Assembly (NCBI GenBank): GCA_016178305.1
Contig: JACOTM010000070.1
Coordinates: 1-64,000, forward strand
Direction of reading: 5' to 3'
DNA from: Flavobacteriia bacterium
GTDB lineage: Bacteria > Bacteroidota > Bacteroidia > Flavobacteriales_D > Crocinitomicaceae
Length of the DNA stretch: 64,000 bases
In this document: piece after piece, positions 11,301 through 18,758 of the stretch
Numbering within the stretch: position 1 is the stretch's first letter
Layout: the number at the start of each line of letters is the position of its first letter
Notes under the pieces: generated by a model
The model's database searches: none
What the model saw: only the letters and a program-made list of their open reading frames with translations
What the model was told of the DNA's origin: nothing
Translations under genes and position numbers: made by a program

Positions 11301-11931
11301 TAATATTGCAAGAGAAGGAGATATTGTTTCGAAAAATAAAGTAGGATTGTGGAAGTATTACGCCTATGAAGGGAAGAAATTATATGAAATTCTTTTTCAG
11401 GATAGTTTAGTTATTATAAATGATTCAATTAAGTTTAATTCATCAGGGATTTTATATCTTTTTGATACAAAAGATGAAATTCTGAGTAAAAGTTTTATAA
11501 TTGAAAATTCTGAAAAATTTGATTGTGCAAATAATGATTATTATGCAATTCGACAATATCACACATTTTGGGAACAAACTGGAAGTAATCGAATCAATGG
11601 ATATGTGAAAAATTATTATGATAATGGAGTAATTCAAAGTGAAGGAATTATGAAAGATGGACTTCCTAGTGGCGTTTGGAAATATTATGACCCTTATGGA
11701 AAATTAAATCAAGTAGGAACGTATATTTTTGGGAAAAAAGAAGGAAGATGGATTACAGGAGATTTAGGGAAAATAAAATACTTAGGTGATATTTGTCTTA
11801 ATCCTAATTTACCAGACTTAGAAAAAATAATTGCTGAAAAAATGAATAACTTAGATATACAAGTTGCTGTATATTTTCATGGAATAGTGTTAAATGCCGC
11901 TAATTACGAATTAAATAATATAAAAAATTAA
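8377..11931 (+). CDS. Giant exported MORN/YwqK-repeat protein, copy 2
   Basis: About 1,185 residues, paralogous to copies 1 and 3. No ATG precedes the signal peptide in this frame. The tracked ORF opens at TTG 8326, but GTG 8377 gives a compact signal (MNYKNYLIFFILFFQLSPSFAQ) the same length as copy 1, so I prefer it. MORN_2-like repeats run through the protein (YYPNGQLMYKIHF, YDNGVIQSEGIMKDGLPSGVWKYYDPYG, GTYIFGKKEGRW). The C-terminal block KYLGDICLNPNLPDLE is shared word for word with copy 1. A 70-bp patch spanning the signal cleavage site (8425-8494) is identical to copy 3. There is a 7-bp gap to copy 3, so the two are surely co-transcribed. Function unknown. Confidence 0.8.
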   Translation: MNYKNYLIFFILFFQLSPSFAQKVDTVTYNQEKYFVYPYKKEFSPHDDLLYALKKRKFVKSFYKLTVGDHNFSKTKIVNIKHHLRCDKRLYSQFFSTRYSGFRYKKAIRKNYDPFLNVTYNLFFDLTPNLDTLPDGIYIQYFNDFICGDSKGKIHIVKNKVAGIFQIQNNLLNGKAMWFNIHGDTLKKGNFKNGLKEGKWYLETHKISYNFSQRERYEIIKNNVYKIDTTIEKITYFNGSKNGSYSCTKIVNINSENVFYQEGFYRNEKSVGTWIEKESKRSYSKTSNQIHVLFDKYNLTLTKKYVINESDSISKNYLIRPNLIIPSFSYDTNYNFFPHIRFPNSLRQYYEINYSTKEWNEIGRDYGCGYADVTIQKWMQNEIIDKNENSFKHFSSIVDKYGIKIKFKDDLENYYPNGQLMYKIHFNSDNTIQEDTIFWDNGKPFDILTNNKDYNNYRREIYDYDGKIYYDVIYNYKGEVLQIKHSPFQERTLLIDNVIGKYEYDYIHYNCLVDFDLFQKDSVLISKNWFLHDSTASFVKYFLKNEQKLFQINYSITGKIIDKKELFFDIANSHIILTELIFFDDFCFEQKRILEKDSMNILTILNDENFSDEFIFKNPISRKLYKNNELFTGEIEMHFGKRYKKIEKENKIIYRFPLHINEIKHFKKYSQNSQYRKKLLIDYNQSFLLENIEMHEAINRLFSPNFYLIEIGNYYDRKGNQKFKFLNGEATGKWQIKTIRKEKYIIDYRNNQINGQVIYKLNKNLFFYKTIAVENYKNDTLNGENWKVFLKEKIKSFYINGQKEGDEIEVFKNYVFKKTYKNDLLNGPMTVYEKNEKTKDSILRYNAFFENGVLSGDAIFLMPDQTIKFELKNHVFKQYDTNHLLLNEVILDDNRVKEENHFLNGFLDVKYQFDLKDFIFFRPSVFYDIDFFSIIEGSWKSLEENYLYGTDYEFDNNLVNKNFHNYKMIKYYPNNNIAREGDIVSKNKVGLWKYYAYEGKKLYEILFQDSLVIINDSIKFNSSGILYLFDTKDEILSKSFIIENSEKFDCANNDYYAIRQYHTFWEQTGSNRINGYVKNYYDNGVIQSEGIMKDGLPSGVWKYYDPYGKLNQVGTYIFGKKEGRWITGDLGKIKYLGDICLNPNLPDLEKIIAEKMNNLDIQVAVYFHGIVLNAANYELNNIKN

Positions 11932-11938
11932 TTAAAAC

Positions 11939-14900
11939 ATGTTAATATCAATATTGAAATTTAAAGTATTACTGATTTTAATTGTCTTGAATATTTCTCC
12001 TTCATTCGCCCAAAAAGTGGATACGGTAACTTACAACCAAGAAAAGTATTTTGTTTATCCTTATACCAAGTCAATTGAGGTAAATAAACTGATTTATCGT
12101 GGAATGAAGAAAAATCAGTTTGTGAAAGCTTTTATTCAATGTGAACATTTGAAAAGTAAATTTGATTTAAAAGATGAAATTCTGGTTAAGGAGTATAAAC
12201 GAAAAGCAAAAAAACTTCGAAACAGGTATATCAAAAAAAATTATTATGAATATGGCTGTGGACGTGGTCGCAAAAAAGAAAGTAAAATAAAGAAATTTTT
12301 TAAAATTTATCATAAAGGATTTCGTTTTAAAAATGCTGTTCGAAAAAATCATTTTGCTTTTTATGATCCCAATTTTTCATTTGACACAGAAATAACGCCA
12401 TGTTTAGATCAAATTCCTGATGGGAAATATATTCAGTACTTTGAACCTTTTTTGATCGGAGATAAACATGGAAATGTACAACTCGTAAATAAACGTGTTG
12501 CAACTATTTTTTATATTAAAAATAATTTTTTAGAAGGTAATTTGATTTGTTTAAATATTGATGGAGATACGCTGATGAAGGGTGTTTATAAAACGGGAAT
12601 TAAAGAAGGTGAATGGAAATTAACACAATTGCTCAACAAAATTTATGATTCAAAAATCGAAAATAAATACCTGATAAAACATAACACGTTAAAGCTTGAT
12701 ACGAGTTTTGTTACACAGAATTATTTGCACGATATTTTACAGGGAGCGTATGAAGAAAAAAGTACACGTTTAGTTGATATTCGAGGTTTTTATACAAATG
12801 GTCAAAAAAGTGGTACTTGGATTGAAAAAGCAGCAGTATCTTTTTACGATACGGTTAATCATATATATTTAAAAGATTATACCCGCCAAATTACAAGACT
12901 AGTTTGTACATTTGATTCTCTCAATCATCCTGTAAAATTTTACCCTATTCGTTACCATTCAATGTCATCTACTATGTTTAATCAATATAGCAATGATGAT
13001 ACTTATGATTTATTTAATTATTACAATATTTTATCTAGTAACTTACAATTTTCTTATAGACTAAAAAATAATAGCGAATATGAATATAAAATTAAAAATG
13101 CTTATTATGATATTGCAACTAAACAGCAAATAAGTTACATAAATTTTAGGGACAGTTTTAAATTAATCCCTAAATATACAGGAGTTTATAAAAAATATTA
13201 CCCCAATGGACAATTGTTTCATCAATGTAACTTTATAGATGGATTAAATACGCTAGAAGATACTGTTTTTTGGGATAATGGAAAACCGTTTGATGTTGTA
13301 AGCTATTTGCCAGAAAATCAAATATATGAAAGGAAAATATTTTACAAGGACGGTAGTGTAAGTGAGATATATCACTACACATCGAAAGGAGAATTTGTAA
13401 AAAAAGTATATGATGGATATTATAATGAAATAGTAATCATTGATAAATTGAAAGCAGTAAGTCGAAAAAATACGGCCTTTTACGAATATAAATGGGAGGG
13501 AGGAATTAACCAAAATCTGGACACTGTAATTTTAGAAAAAAAGTGGTCTAAAAAAGAAAAGAAAATGCTTTTTTTTAAATACTATTTACCGCGAGAACGT
13601 ACATTAATATGTCAATATTTTCAGGAAGATGGGTTTGAATATCAAAAAATTAAATATTCATTTAACGATACTTATACGATTTATAAAAAAAGTCAAATGC
13701 TTGTTTTAGATGATTTTAAATTATTAACCGATTCTGAAGGTAAATTTTTTAATTATAATGCTATTAATTTATCAAAGGATAATATTTCATTGGAAGATAG
13801 ACTTGCTAAGAAAGTAGCCTCTCGAGGTGTAGAGAATATTTTATATGTCAATACGCTTTTTTCAGAGGAAGTTTTAGAAAAAACAAGATTAAAAAATGAC
13901 AGCTTATACAATGGTCCTATTGAAATTACATTTAGAGGAAAAAAATTTAAGAAAATTAATGCTTACAAGTATATTTTACCCTTTGGAAGCATGGATAATT
14001 ACACCAATCAAACACAGCATTTCAACGAGGTAGATTGTTCTAAAAGTTTTTCCTTTTTCTGCTCTTTTTTGATAGATTATACCAGAGTTAGTAAACCAAA
14101 TGACAATTTCCCTTATTTTAACAAAGTCAGAGGGGCATTTAAAAATGGTAATCCAGAAGGTATTTGGGAAATATTTGATAATAAAGGAAATTTAATTGCA
14201 AAATTGAATTTTAAAGATGGAAAATTAGACGGACCAATTTATAAATACGAATTTGATAAAAAATCTTTTCCTTATTTGAAGCGGAACACTCTTCCTAAAA
14301 CACATTCTTTCAAGTATTACTATTACATGTTGTATGAGAAAAATTATACAAATGGTAAACTTGAAGGAGGTACAACAAATTACAATATAAATGGGTTTCC
14401 AGTATTCAACGTAAGTTACCATAATGGATTGAAACAAGGAGAGTATTTTGAGAAATTTGGGACTACACGACTCCTAGCACATTATCAAAATGATACCTTG
14501 CAAGGAAAACGAAATTTATTTTATTTGAATTCAAATAAAGATTCGATTTATTTATTAAAATCAAATTTTTTAAAAGGAAAATTGGATGGAGAAGCATTGT
14601 TGTATCACGCTAATGGAAAAATAGCAAAACAAAGTTACTTTAAAGATGGAATCATAGAAGGTAAATATCAAGCTTTTGATACACTTGGAAATTTATACCA
14701 TGAAATATTAACCTTGAATAAAAAATTAATTTCTGAAAAAAGATGGAAAAATGGAACTTTAATTGAAATTAATAATTTTAAAGAAAATGAAAGTCAGGTC
14801 TATTTGGTGAAAAAATTTATTACAGAACATGTTGAATATTTATTGGAAGATTATTTTGATGAAACAGACACATCAGTATCTGTAGAAAAAAATTTGCTTG

Positions 14901-15622
14901 ATTATGTGAAGATAAACTATTATTCAAATGGGAAAATTTCAAGTCAAGGAAGTTATCATTTAGGAGAAAAATTTGGTTTGTGGAATTATTTTAATTTGGA
15001 TGGAAAATTAGTTTACTCCATTGACCACTATTTAAAATCAGAGAAAAAAGAATTAGAAATAAAAGAGTCTATTTTTACTCAAATTGAAGGAATTTTAACG
15101 GAATATGATGCAAACGGCGAAAAATTATGTGTAAAAGCAATCATAAATTCTTATGCACATTATGATTGTCCGGACAATTTTTATTACAATGTTTATCCGT
15201 ATTATTTTACGAGCGATTCAATTAATAAACCTTACCTAAATAGTATATTTTCAAGTTATTATGTAAATGGAGTGAAGCAAAGTGAAGGAGAAATAGTTGA
15301 TGGTTTACCAAATGGTTATTGGTTTTTTTATGATCCTTATGGTAAATTGTATGAATATGGTAAATATATTTCTGGCCTTAAACAAGGAAGATGGCTTCAA
15401 GGTGATATCGGTAAAATAAAATATTTGGGAAATATTTGTTTTAAAGATGAAATGGATTACAAAGATTTTGAAGCTGAAGTTGGTATGAAGTTAGAATTTA
15501 AATCTATTTTTTACACAAATGGAACGGCTATAAAAAGTAAATTTTATAAATTGGATTGGGAAAAACAGATTCTTATAGAGGAGGATTTAATGTCTCGGGG
15601 TGGAGGAACACCTAGTTTTTAA
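11939..15622 (+). CDS. Giant exported MORN/YwqK-repeat protein, copy 3
   Basis: 1,227 residues starting at ATG 11939, seven bases after the stop of copy 2. Signal peptide MLISILKFKVLLILIVLNISPSFAQ. After the 23 codons it shares exactly with copy 2, it carries a unique basic insert (about residues 70-115, rich in Lys/Arg/Tyr). Dispersed MORN_2-type repeats follow, such as YPNGQLFHQCNFIDGL, GAFKNGNPEGIWEIFDNKG, YTNGKLEGGTTNYN and GLPNGYWFFYDPYGKLYEYGKYI. The C-terminus ends in SRGGGTPSF rather than a sorting signal. It is more diverged from copies 1 and 2 than they are from each other at the C-terminal block (KYLGNICFKDEM). Role unknown; an extended exported scaffold is the most that can be inferred. 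Confidence 0.8.
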   Translation: MLISILKFKVLLILIVLNISPSFAQKVDTVTYNQEKYFVYPYTKSIEVNKLIYRGMKKNQFVKAFIQCEHLKSKFDLKDEILVKEYKRKAKKLRNRYIKKNYYEYGCGRGRKKESKIKKFFKIYHKGFRFKNAVRKNHFAFYDPNFSFDTEITPCLDQIPDGKYIQYFEPFLIGDKHGNVQLVNKRVATIFYIKNNFLEGNLICLNIDGDTLMKGVYKTGIKEGEWKLTQLLNKIYDSKIENKYLIKHNTLKLDTSFVTQNYLHDILQGAYEEKSTRLVDIRGFYTNGQKSGTWIEKAAVSFYDTVNHIYLKDYTRQITRLVCTFDSLNHPVKFYPIRYHSMSSTMFNQYSNDDTYDLFNYYNILSSNLQFSYRLKNNSEYEYKIKNAYYDIATKQQISYINFRDSFKLIPKYTGVYKKYYPNGQLFHQCNFIDGLNTLEDTVFWDNGKPFDVVSYLPENQIYERKIFYKDGSVSEIYHYTSKGEFVKKVYDGYYNEIVIIDKLKAVSRKNTAFYEYKWEGGINQNLDTVILEKKWSKKEKKMLFFKYYLPRERTLICQYFQEDGFEYQKIKYSFNDTYTIYKKSQMLVLDDFKLLTDSEGKFFNYNAINLSKDNISLEDRLAKKVASRGVENILYVNTLFSEEVLEKTRLKNDSLYNGPIEITFRGKKFKKINAYKYILPFGSMDNYTNQTQHFNEVDCSKSFSFFCSFLIDYTRVSKPNDNFPYFNKVRGAFKNGNPEGIWEIFDNKGNLIAKLNFKDGKLDGPIYKYEFDKKSFPYLKRNTLPKTHSFKYYYYMLYEKNYTNGKLEGGTTNYNINGFPVFNVSYHNGLKQGEYFEKFGTTRLLAHYQNDTLQGKRNLFYLNSNKDSIYLLKSNFLKGKLDGEALLYHANGKIAKQSYFKDGIIEGKYQAFDTLGNLYHEILTLNKKLISEKRWKNGTLIEINNFKENESQVYLVKKFITEHVEYLLEDYFDETDTSVSVEKNLLDYVKINYYSNGKISSQGSYHLGEKFGLWNYFNLDGKLVYSIDHYLKSEKKELEIKESIFTQIEGILTEYDANGEKLCVKAIINSYAHYDCPDNFYYNVYPYYFTSDSINKPYLNSIFSSYYVNGVKQSEGEIVDGLPNGYWFFYDPYGKLYEYGKYISGLKQGRWLQGDIGKIKYLGNICFKDEMDYKDFEAEVGMKLEFKSIFYTNGTAIKSKFYKLDWEKQILIEEDLMSRGGGTPSF

Positions 15623-15722
15623 TTATTTACAAAATTTCTCAAACGTAGTATTTTTTGATAAAGCTAAATAAAACCACAAGATAGGAGGTTTTTAATCTAG
15701 TTTTAAACTAATTTTATATTTT

Positions 15723-15750
15723 CAGGCAACATATTTCTTTCTCATGCATA
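15723..15750 (+). promoter_or_regulatory. Predicted ECF-sigma promoter for calcium-loop protein
   Basis: The pattern CAGGCAACAT-N-TTTC-N3-CTCA-N2-CATA matches, without gaps, the segment at 18023-18050 upstream of the ECF sigma gene (22 of 28 positions identical). GGCAACA resembles an ECF -35 element with its AAC core, and CATA lies 16 bp after AAC where a -10 element would be. It ends 48 bp before the start codon of the next gene. Promoter function is inferred. Confidence 0.6.
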
Positions 15751-15798
15751 TTAGTAATTGAGAAGCTTCTATAATTATTAATTTTTAAAAAATGAATT

Positions 15799-16752
15799 AT
15801 GAAAAAGAAATATTTGGTGTTAACTAGTTTAGCAACTTTTTTGATGACTATCAATAGTTATGCTCAAGATGGTAATACAGCTTCAGGTGGTTTTGCTGAT
15901 GCGAATGGAAATGGCGTTCCTGATTTATTTGAAACAGATACGGATGGAGATGGAATACCAGATGTTTTGGATAATGATGCGAATGGTGACGGTACAGTAG
16001 ATTATATCTTTACTGATGCCAACAATAATGGAATACCAGATGAATATGAAGGTGATTCTGATGGTGACGGGAATCCTGATTTTGTTTTTGATTACGTTGA
16101 TAATAATAATGATGGAGTTCCTGACGATTGGGGCGATGGTACTTTTGGAACAGATGCTAATAATAATGGTATTCCAGATGAATGGGAAGGTGCTACTGAT
16201 TCAACGTTGGTAGATGGAACTACTGATTGGAGTATTGATTCTAATGGTGATGGAATTCCTGATATTTATGAAAATGGATATACAACTGATACGCTTCCTG
16301 GAGATGTGATTTTTGAAGGTTTTACAGATGCAAATGGAAATGGATATCCTGACGAATGGGAAGCTGATGCAGATGGTGACGGAATTCCTGATTATGAAGA
16401 GTCTATTGGAGATACTAATAATAATGGGATTCCAGATTTCTTAGAAATTGATACAGATGGTGATGGAATTCCTGATATTTTTGAAAATAATGAAGAGAAT
16501 AGCGGTATGATTTGTTATCCAAACAACATAGAAAATTTTGTTAATGTTCAGTGCAGCGTTGTAACAGATGGAATTGGAAGTATTGAAATTTATGATATGA
16601 AAACAGGACTTTTAATAAATACGTCATCGGTTGAATTAGTAAAAGGTGTAAATACAAAACAAATAGACACGACTAATTTTGAAAAAGGTTATTACATTGT
16701 TTGTTTAAATGATGGAACAAAGATAATTAAGAAAACGAAAATTGTCAAATAA
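15799..16752 (+). CDS. T9SS-exported protein with calcium-type DxDGDGIPD repeats
   Basis: 317 residues. Sec signal MKKKYLVLTSLATFLMTINSYAQ, then about 210 residues of thrombospondin type 3/EF-hand-like loops (DTDGDGIPD, DANNNGIPDEYEG, DSNGDGIPDIYENG and others, roughly a dozen). A C-terminal T9SS type A sorting domain follows (about residues 235-317: IEIYDMKTG ... FEKGYYIVCLNDGTKIIKKTKIVK). Each loop offers regularly spaced Asp/Asn side chains suited to calcium binding. There is no catalytic domain, so it is probably a secreted or surface-attached structural or calcium-storing protein. The upstream region carries the motif shared with the ECF sigma gene, so it is a likely target of that sigma. 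A terminator follows. Confidence 0.82.
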   Translation: MKKKYLVLTSLATFLMTINSYAQDGNTASGGFADANGNGVPDLFETDTDGDGIPDVLDNDANGDGTVDYIFTDANNNGIPDEYEGDSDGDGNPDFVFDYVDNNNDGVPDDWGDGTFGTDANNNGIPDEWEGATDSTLVDGTTDWSIDSNGDGIPDIYENGYTTDTLPGDVIFEGFTDANGNGYPDEWEADADGDGIPDYEESIGDTNNNGIPDFLEIDTDGDGIPDIFENNEENSGMICYPNNIENFVNVQCSVVTDGIGSIEIYDMKTGLLINTSSVELVKGVNTKQIDTTNFEKGYYIVCLNDGTKIIKKTKIVK

Positions 16753-16761
16753 ATGAATTTA

Positions 16762-16800
16762 GAAGTCCGAAAGGTGTATTAAACTTTCGGACTTCTTTAT
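16762..16800 (+). terminator. Terminator after calcium-loop protein gene
   Basis: GAAGTCCGAAAG (16762-16773) and CTTTCGGACTTC (16784-16795) make a perfect 12-bp stem with a 10-base loop, followed by TTTAT. Confidence 0.88.
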
Positions 16801-16849
16801 AAAATGGAGACTATCCCATAAAGTGGATAAATATTTAAAATTCAAAAAC

Positions 16850-16931
16850 ATTTCTTCTTAATCAACTCTTTTTGATAGACTCAAGTCATCTCGCTAAACC
16901 TACGGGAAACGCCTTATTCTTTCAAGTTTAA
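16850..16931 (+). repeat. Dispersed intergenic repeat, copy A
   Basis: This stretch aligns by eye over about 80 bp with 55741-55823; the core AGACTCAAGTCATC-N-CGCTAAA is the same in both. It lies in the 373-bp gap between the terminator at 16762 and the methyltransferase gene. The following bases (GAGCGTAAAATTTAATCG, about 16940) also resemble a piece at 58081. No ORF of note lies here. It is probably a decayed repeat or mobile remnant; the orientation of any parent element is unknown. Confidence 0.45.
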
Positions 16932-17125
16932 TCAAAATCTGAGCGTAAAATTTAATCGAACACCTCTCTTTGATAACGGTATGTTCTTGAATTTTGCTTT
17001 GACACACAGTTAGTGATGCCAAATAATCTTTTGACCTAAACAAGCAACTATTGGTTTTTGCAATTGTATCTTCTTTGTAAATAATTTAATGTTAACAGTT
17101 TTTTTATAACAAAATTTTAAAAAAT

Positions 17126-17920
17126 ATGATAAGAAAATCTTTAAAATTTTTCCAGACAGCTGAACGTGTCTCTTCAAGTGATCCATCAGATTCATTTGTA
17201 TTCCAACGTTCTTTATTAGCTTATGTTTATGCTTCTCAACAAATTCAGGGTCATGTTTTAGAAATAGGAACGGGGAGTGGCTATGGGATTCATAATATTA
17301 CTGAAAAAGCGACTCATTTTGTAACAATTGATAAAAATTCAATTGATAAATCATTATTTTCAGGGAAAAAGAATTGTAGTTTTATTCAAATGAAAGTGCC
17401 ACCATTCAAAGGTATAAATTCAAATTCTTTTGATTATATTATTTGTTTTCAAGTTTTAGAGCATATTAAAAAAGATCAATTTTTTATTCAAGAAATAAAA
17501 AGAGTATTAAAACCAAATGGAATAATTATTCTAACAACTCCAAATAAAAAGATGAGTTTAAGTAGAAATCCATGGCACATCCGAGAATATACATGTAACG
17601 AATTAACAGAATTAATCAATCGTGAGCTTCAAGTGGTTCAGTCTTTAGGAGTATTTGGCAATGATAGAATTACATCTTATTATGAGAAAAATAAAAAAGC
17701 GGTCAATAAATATAGAAAGTATGATGTATTCAATTTAGAACATCGTTTGCCTAGATGGTTACTTCAAAAGCCTTATGACATTTTAAATCGTATTAATAGG
17801 AAACAGCTTTTAAAGAAAAATAGATCTATTCTAGAGCAAATATCTTTAGATGATTATTATATAGATAATGCAAATGATAATTGTTATGACTTGTTGTATT
17901 TCGCAAAAAAATCAAGTTAA
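17126..17920 (+). CDS. Class I SAM-dependent methyltransferase
   Basis: 264 residues, Methyltransf_11 type. The glycine-rich SAM-binding motif I is VLEIGTGSGYG (about residues 44-54). The acidic loop is VTIDKNS, and the later motifs are FDYIICFQVLEHI and VLKPNGIIILTTPNK. The C-terminal quarter is basic and aromatic, as in lipid or sugar methyltransferases of this group, but the substrate cannot be read from sequence. It starts at ATG 17126 after a long AT-rich gap, is monocistronic, and is closed by a perfect 16-bp hairpin. It lies between the two genes carrying the proposed ECF promoter but has no copy of the motif itself. Confidence 0.85.
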   Translation: MIRKSLKFFQTAERVSSSDPSDSFVFQRSLLAYVYASQQIQGHVLEIGTGSGYGIHNITEKATHFVTIDKNSIDKSLFSGKKNCSFIQMKVPPFKGINSNSFDYIICFQVLEHIKKDQFFIQEIKRVLKPNGIIILTTPNKKMSLSRNPWHIREYTCNELTELINRELQVVQSLGVFGNDRITSYYEKNKKAVNKYRKYDVFNLEHRLPRWLLQKPYDILNRINRKQLLKKNRSILEQISLDDYYIDNANDNCYDLLYFAKKSS

Positions 17921-17966
17921 AGAAAGACTTTTTAATCGAACACAGGTTTTTAATTCAATATTTTCA

Positions 17967-18020
17967 AAATTTCATTTATATCCATCACATTGAATCGATA
18001 TAAATGAAATTTTTTGTTTT
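17967..18020 (+). terminator. Terminator after methyltransferase gene
   Basis: AAATTTCATTTATATC (17967-17982) and GATATAAATGAAATTT (17997-18012) form a perfect 16-bp stem, followed by a T run interrupted by one G. The proposed ECF promoter starts three bases beyond the T run. Confidence 0.85.
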
Positions 18021-18022
18021 TA

Positions 18023-18050
18023 CAGGCAACATTTTTCAAACTCAATCATA
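18023..18050 (+). promoter_or_regulatory. Predicted ECF-sigma autoregulatory promoter
   Basis: Second copy of the bipartite motif seen at 15723-15750 (CAGGCAACAT-N-TTTC-N3-CTCA-N2-CATA). It lies directly behind the methyltransferase terminator and about 148 bp before the predicted start of the ECF sigma gene. ECF factors commonly transcribe their own operon, so an autoregulatory promoter is the simplest reading. The long leader is unusual. Confidence 0.6.
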
Positions 18051-18197
18051 ATACCTATAAACCAATTCAAATTTAAAATTGTTTATGAGATTTTTTCAGT
18101 TAAAAGTCAAAGATTAATTAAAAAAATGATTCAATAAAGCCATTGGGTTTTTATAAATTATTGAAGTATATTATTTTCATTTCTAAGTATTTATAAA

Positions 18198-18758
18198 TTG
18201 TTTGGAAGACAAAAGACATATCATGATAAAAAATCAGAAATTTCAAAAGAGAATTTTGAAAATATTTTCAATACCTATAAATCATTTGTTTTAGCTATAG
18301 CAATGAGATATTTGAGATGCAAAGATGATGCAAATGATGTTGTTCAAGAAACTTTTTTGAATGTTTATCTGAATTATTCTAAATATGACACAGAAAAACC
18401 AATTATTCCATGGATTAAAAAAATCGCAATAAATACTTCTTTGCTTTACATTCGGAAAAATTATAGACTCCAATTATTTGAAAATGAGTTTGATGTCATA
18501 CCAGAAGTACATCCATTTTCAAATGATTTTGATGAAATAATTTTTCCTGTAGAACAAATGATTTCAATACTTCAAAATTTGCCGGATGGATATAGAGTTG
18601 TTTTTAGTTTATATGCAATTGAAGGTTTAAATCACAAAGAAATTGCAGAATACTTAGAAATTAGTGAATCAACCTCCCGAACTCAATTATTCAAAGCTAG
18701 AAAAATGCTAAAAAAAATAGTAGAAACAAAAATGATTTTATTCCATGAAAGAGCATAA
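18198..18758 (+). CDS. ECF-type RNA polymerase sigma factor
   Basis: 186 residues of the sigma-70 ECF family. Region 2 is FENIFNTYKSFVLAIAMRYL with the hallmark DDANDVVQETFLNVY. Region 4 is ILQNLPDGYRVVFSLYAIEGLNHKEIAEYLEISESTSRTQLFKARKMLKK, a classic helix-turn-helix. No ATG or GTG lies in frame before region 2, so TTG 18198 is taken as the start; the frame is open only back to about 18165. The stop overlaps the next gene by 14 bp, the usual sigma/anti-sigma coupling. It should direct polymerase to the motif shared by 15723 and 18023. The family is certain; the regulon is inferred. Confidence 0.92.
   Translation: MFGRQKTYHDKKSEISKENFENIFNTYKSFVLAIAMRYLRCKDDANDVVQETFLNVYLNYSKYDTEKPIIPWIKKIAINTSLLYIRKNYRLQLFENEFDVIPEVHPFSNDFDEIIFPVEQMISILQNLPDGYRVVFSLYAIEGLNHKEIAEYLEISESTSRTQLFKARKMLKKIVETKMILFHERA

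Noticed and set aside
3792-15622. YwqK-family antitoxin function for the giant proteins
   Set aside because: Database name only; they are exported, huge and have no toxin neighbour.
16016-16213. 65-aa ORF inside the calcium-loop protein gene
   Set aside because: Ile/Met-rich shadow of the repeat region in another frame.
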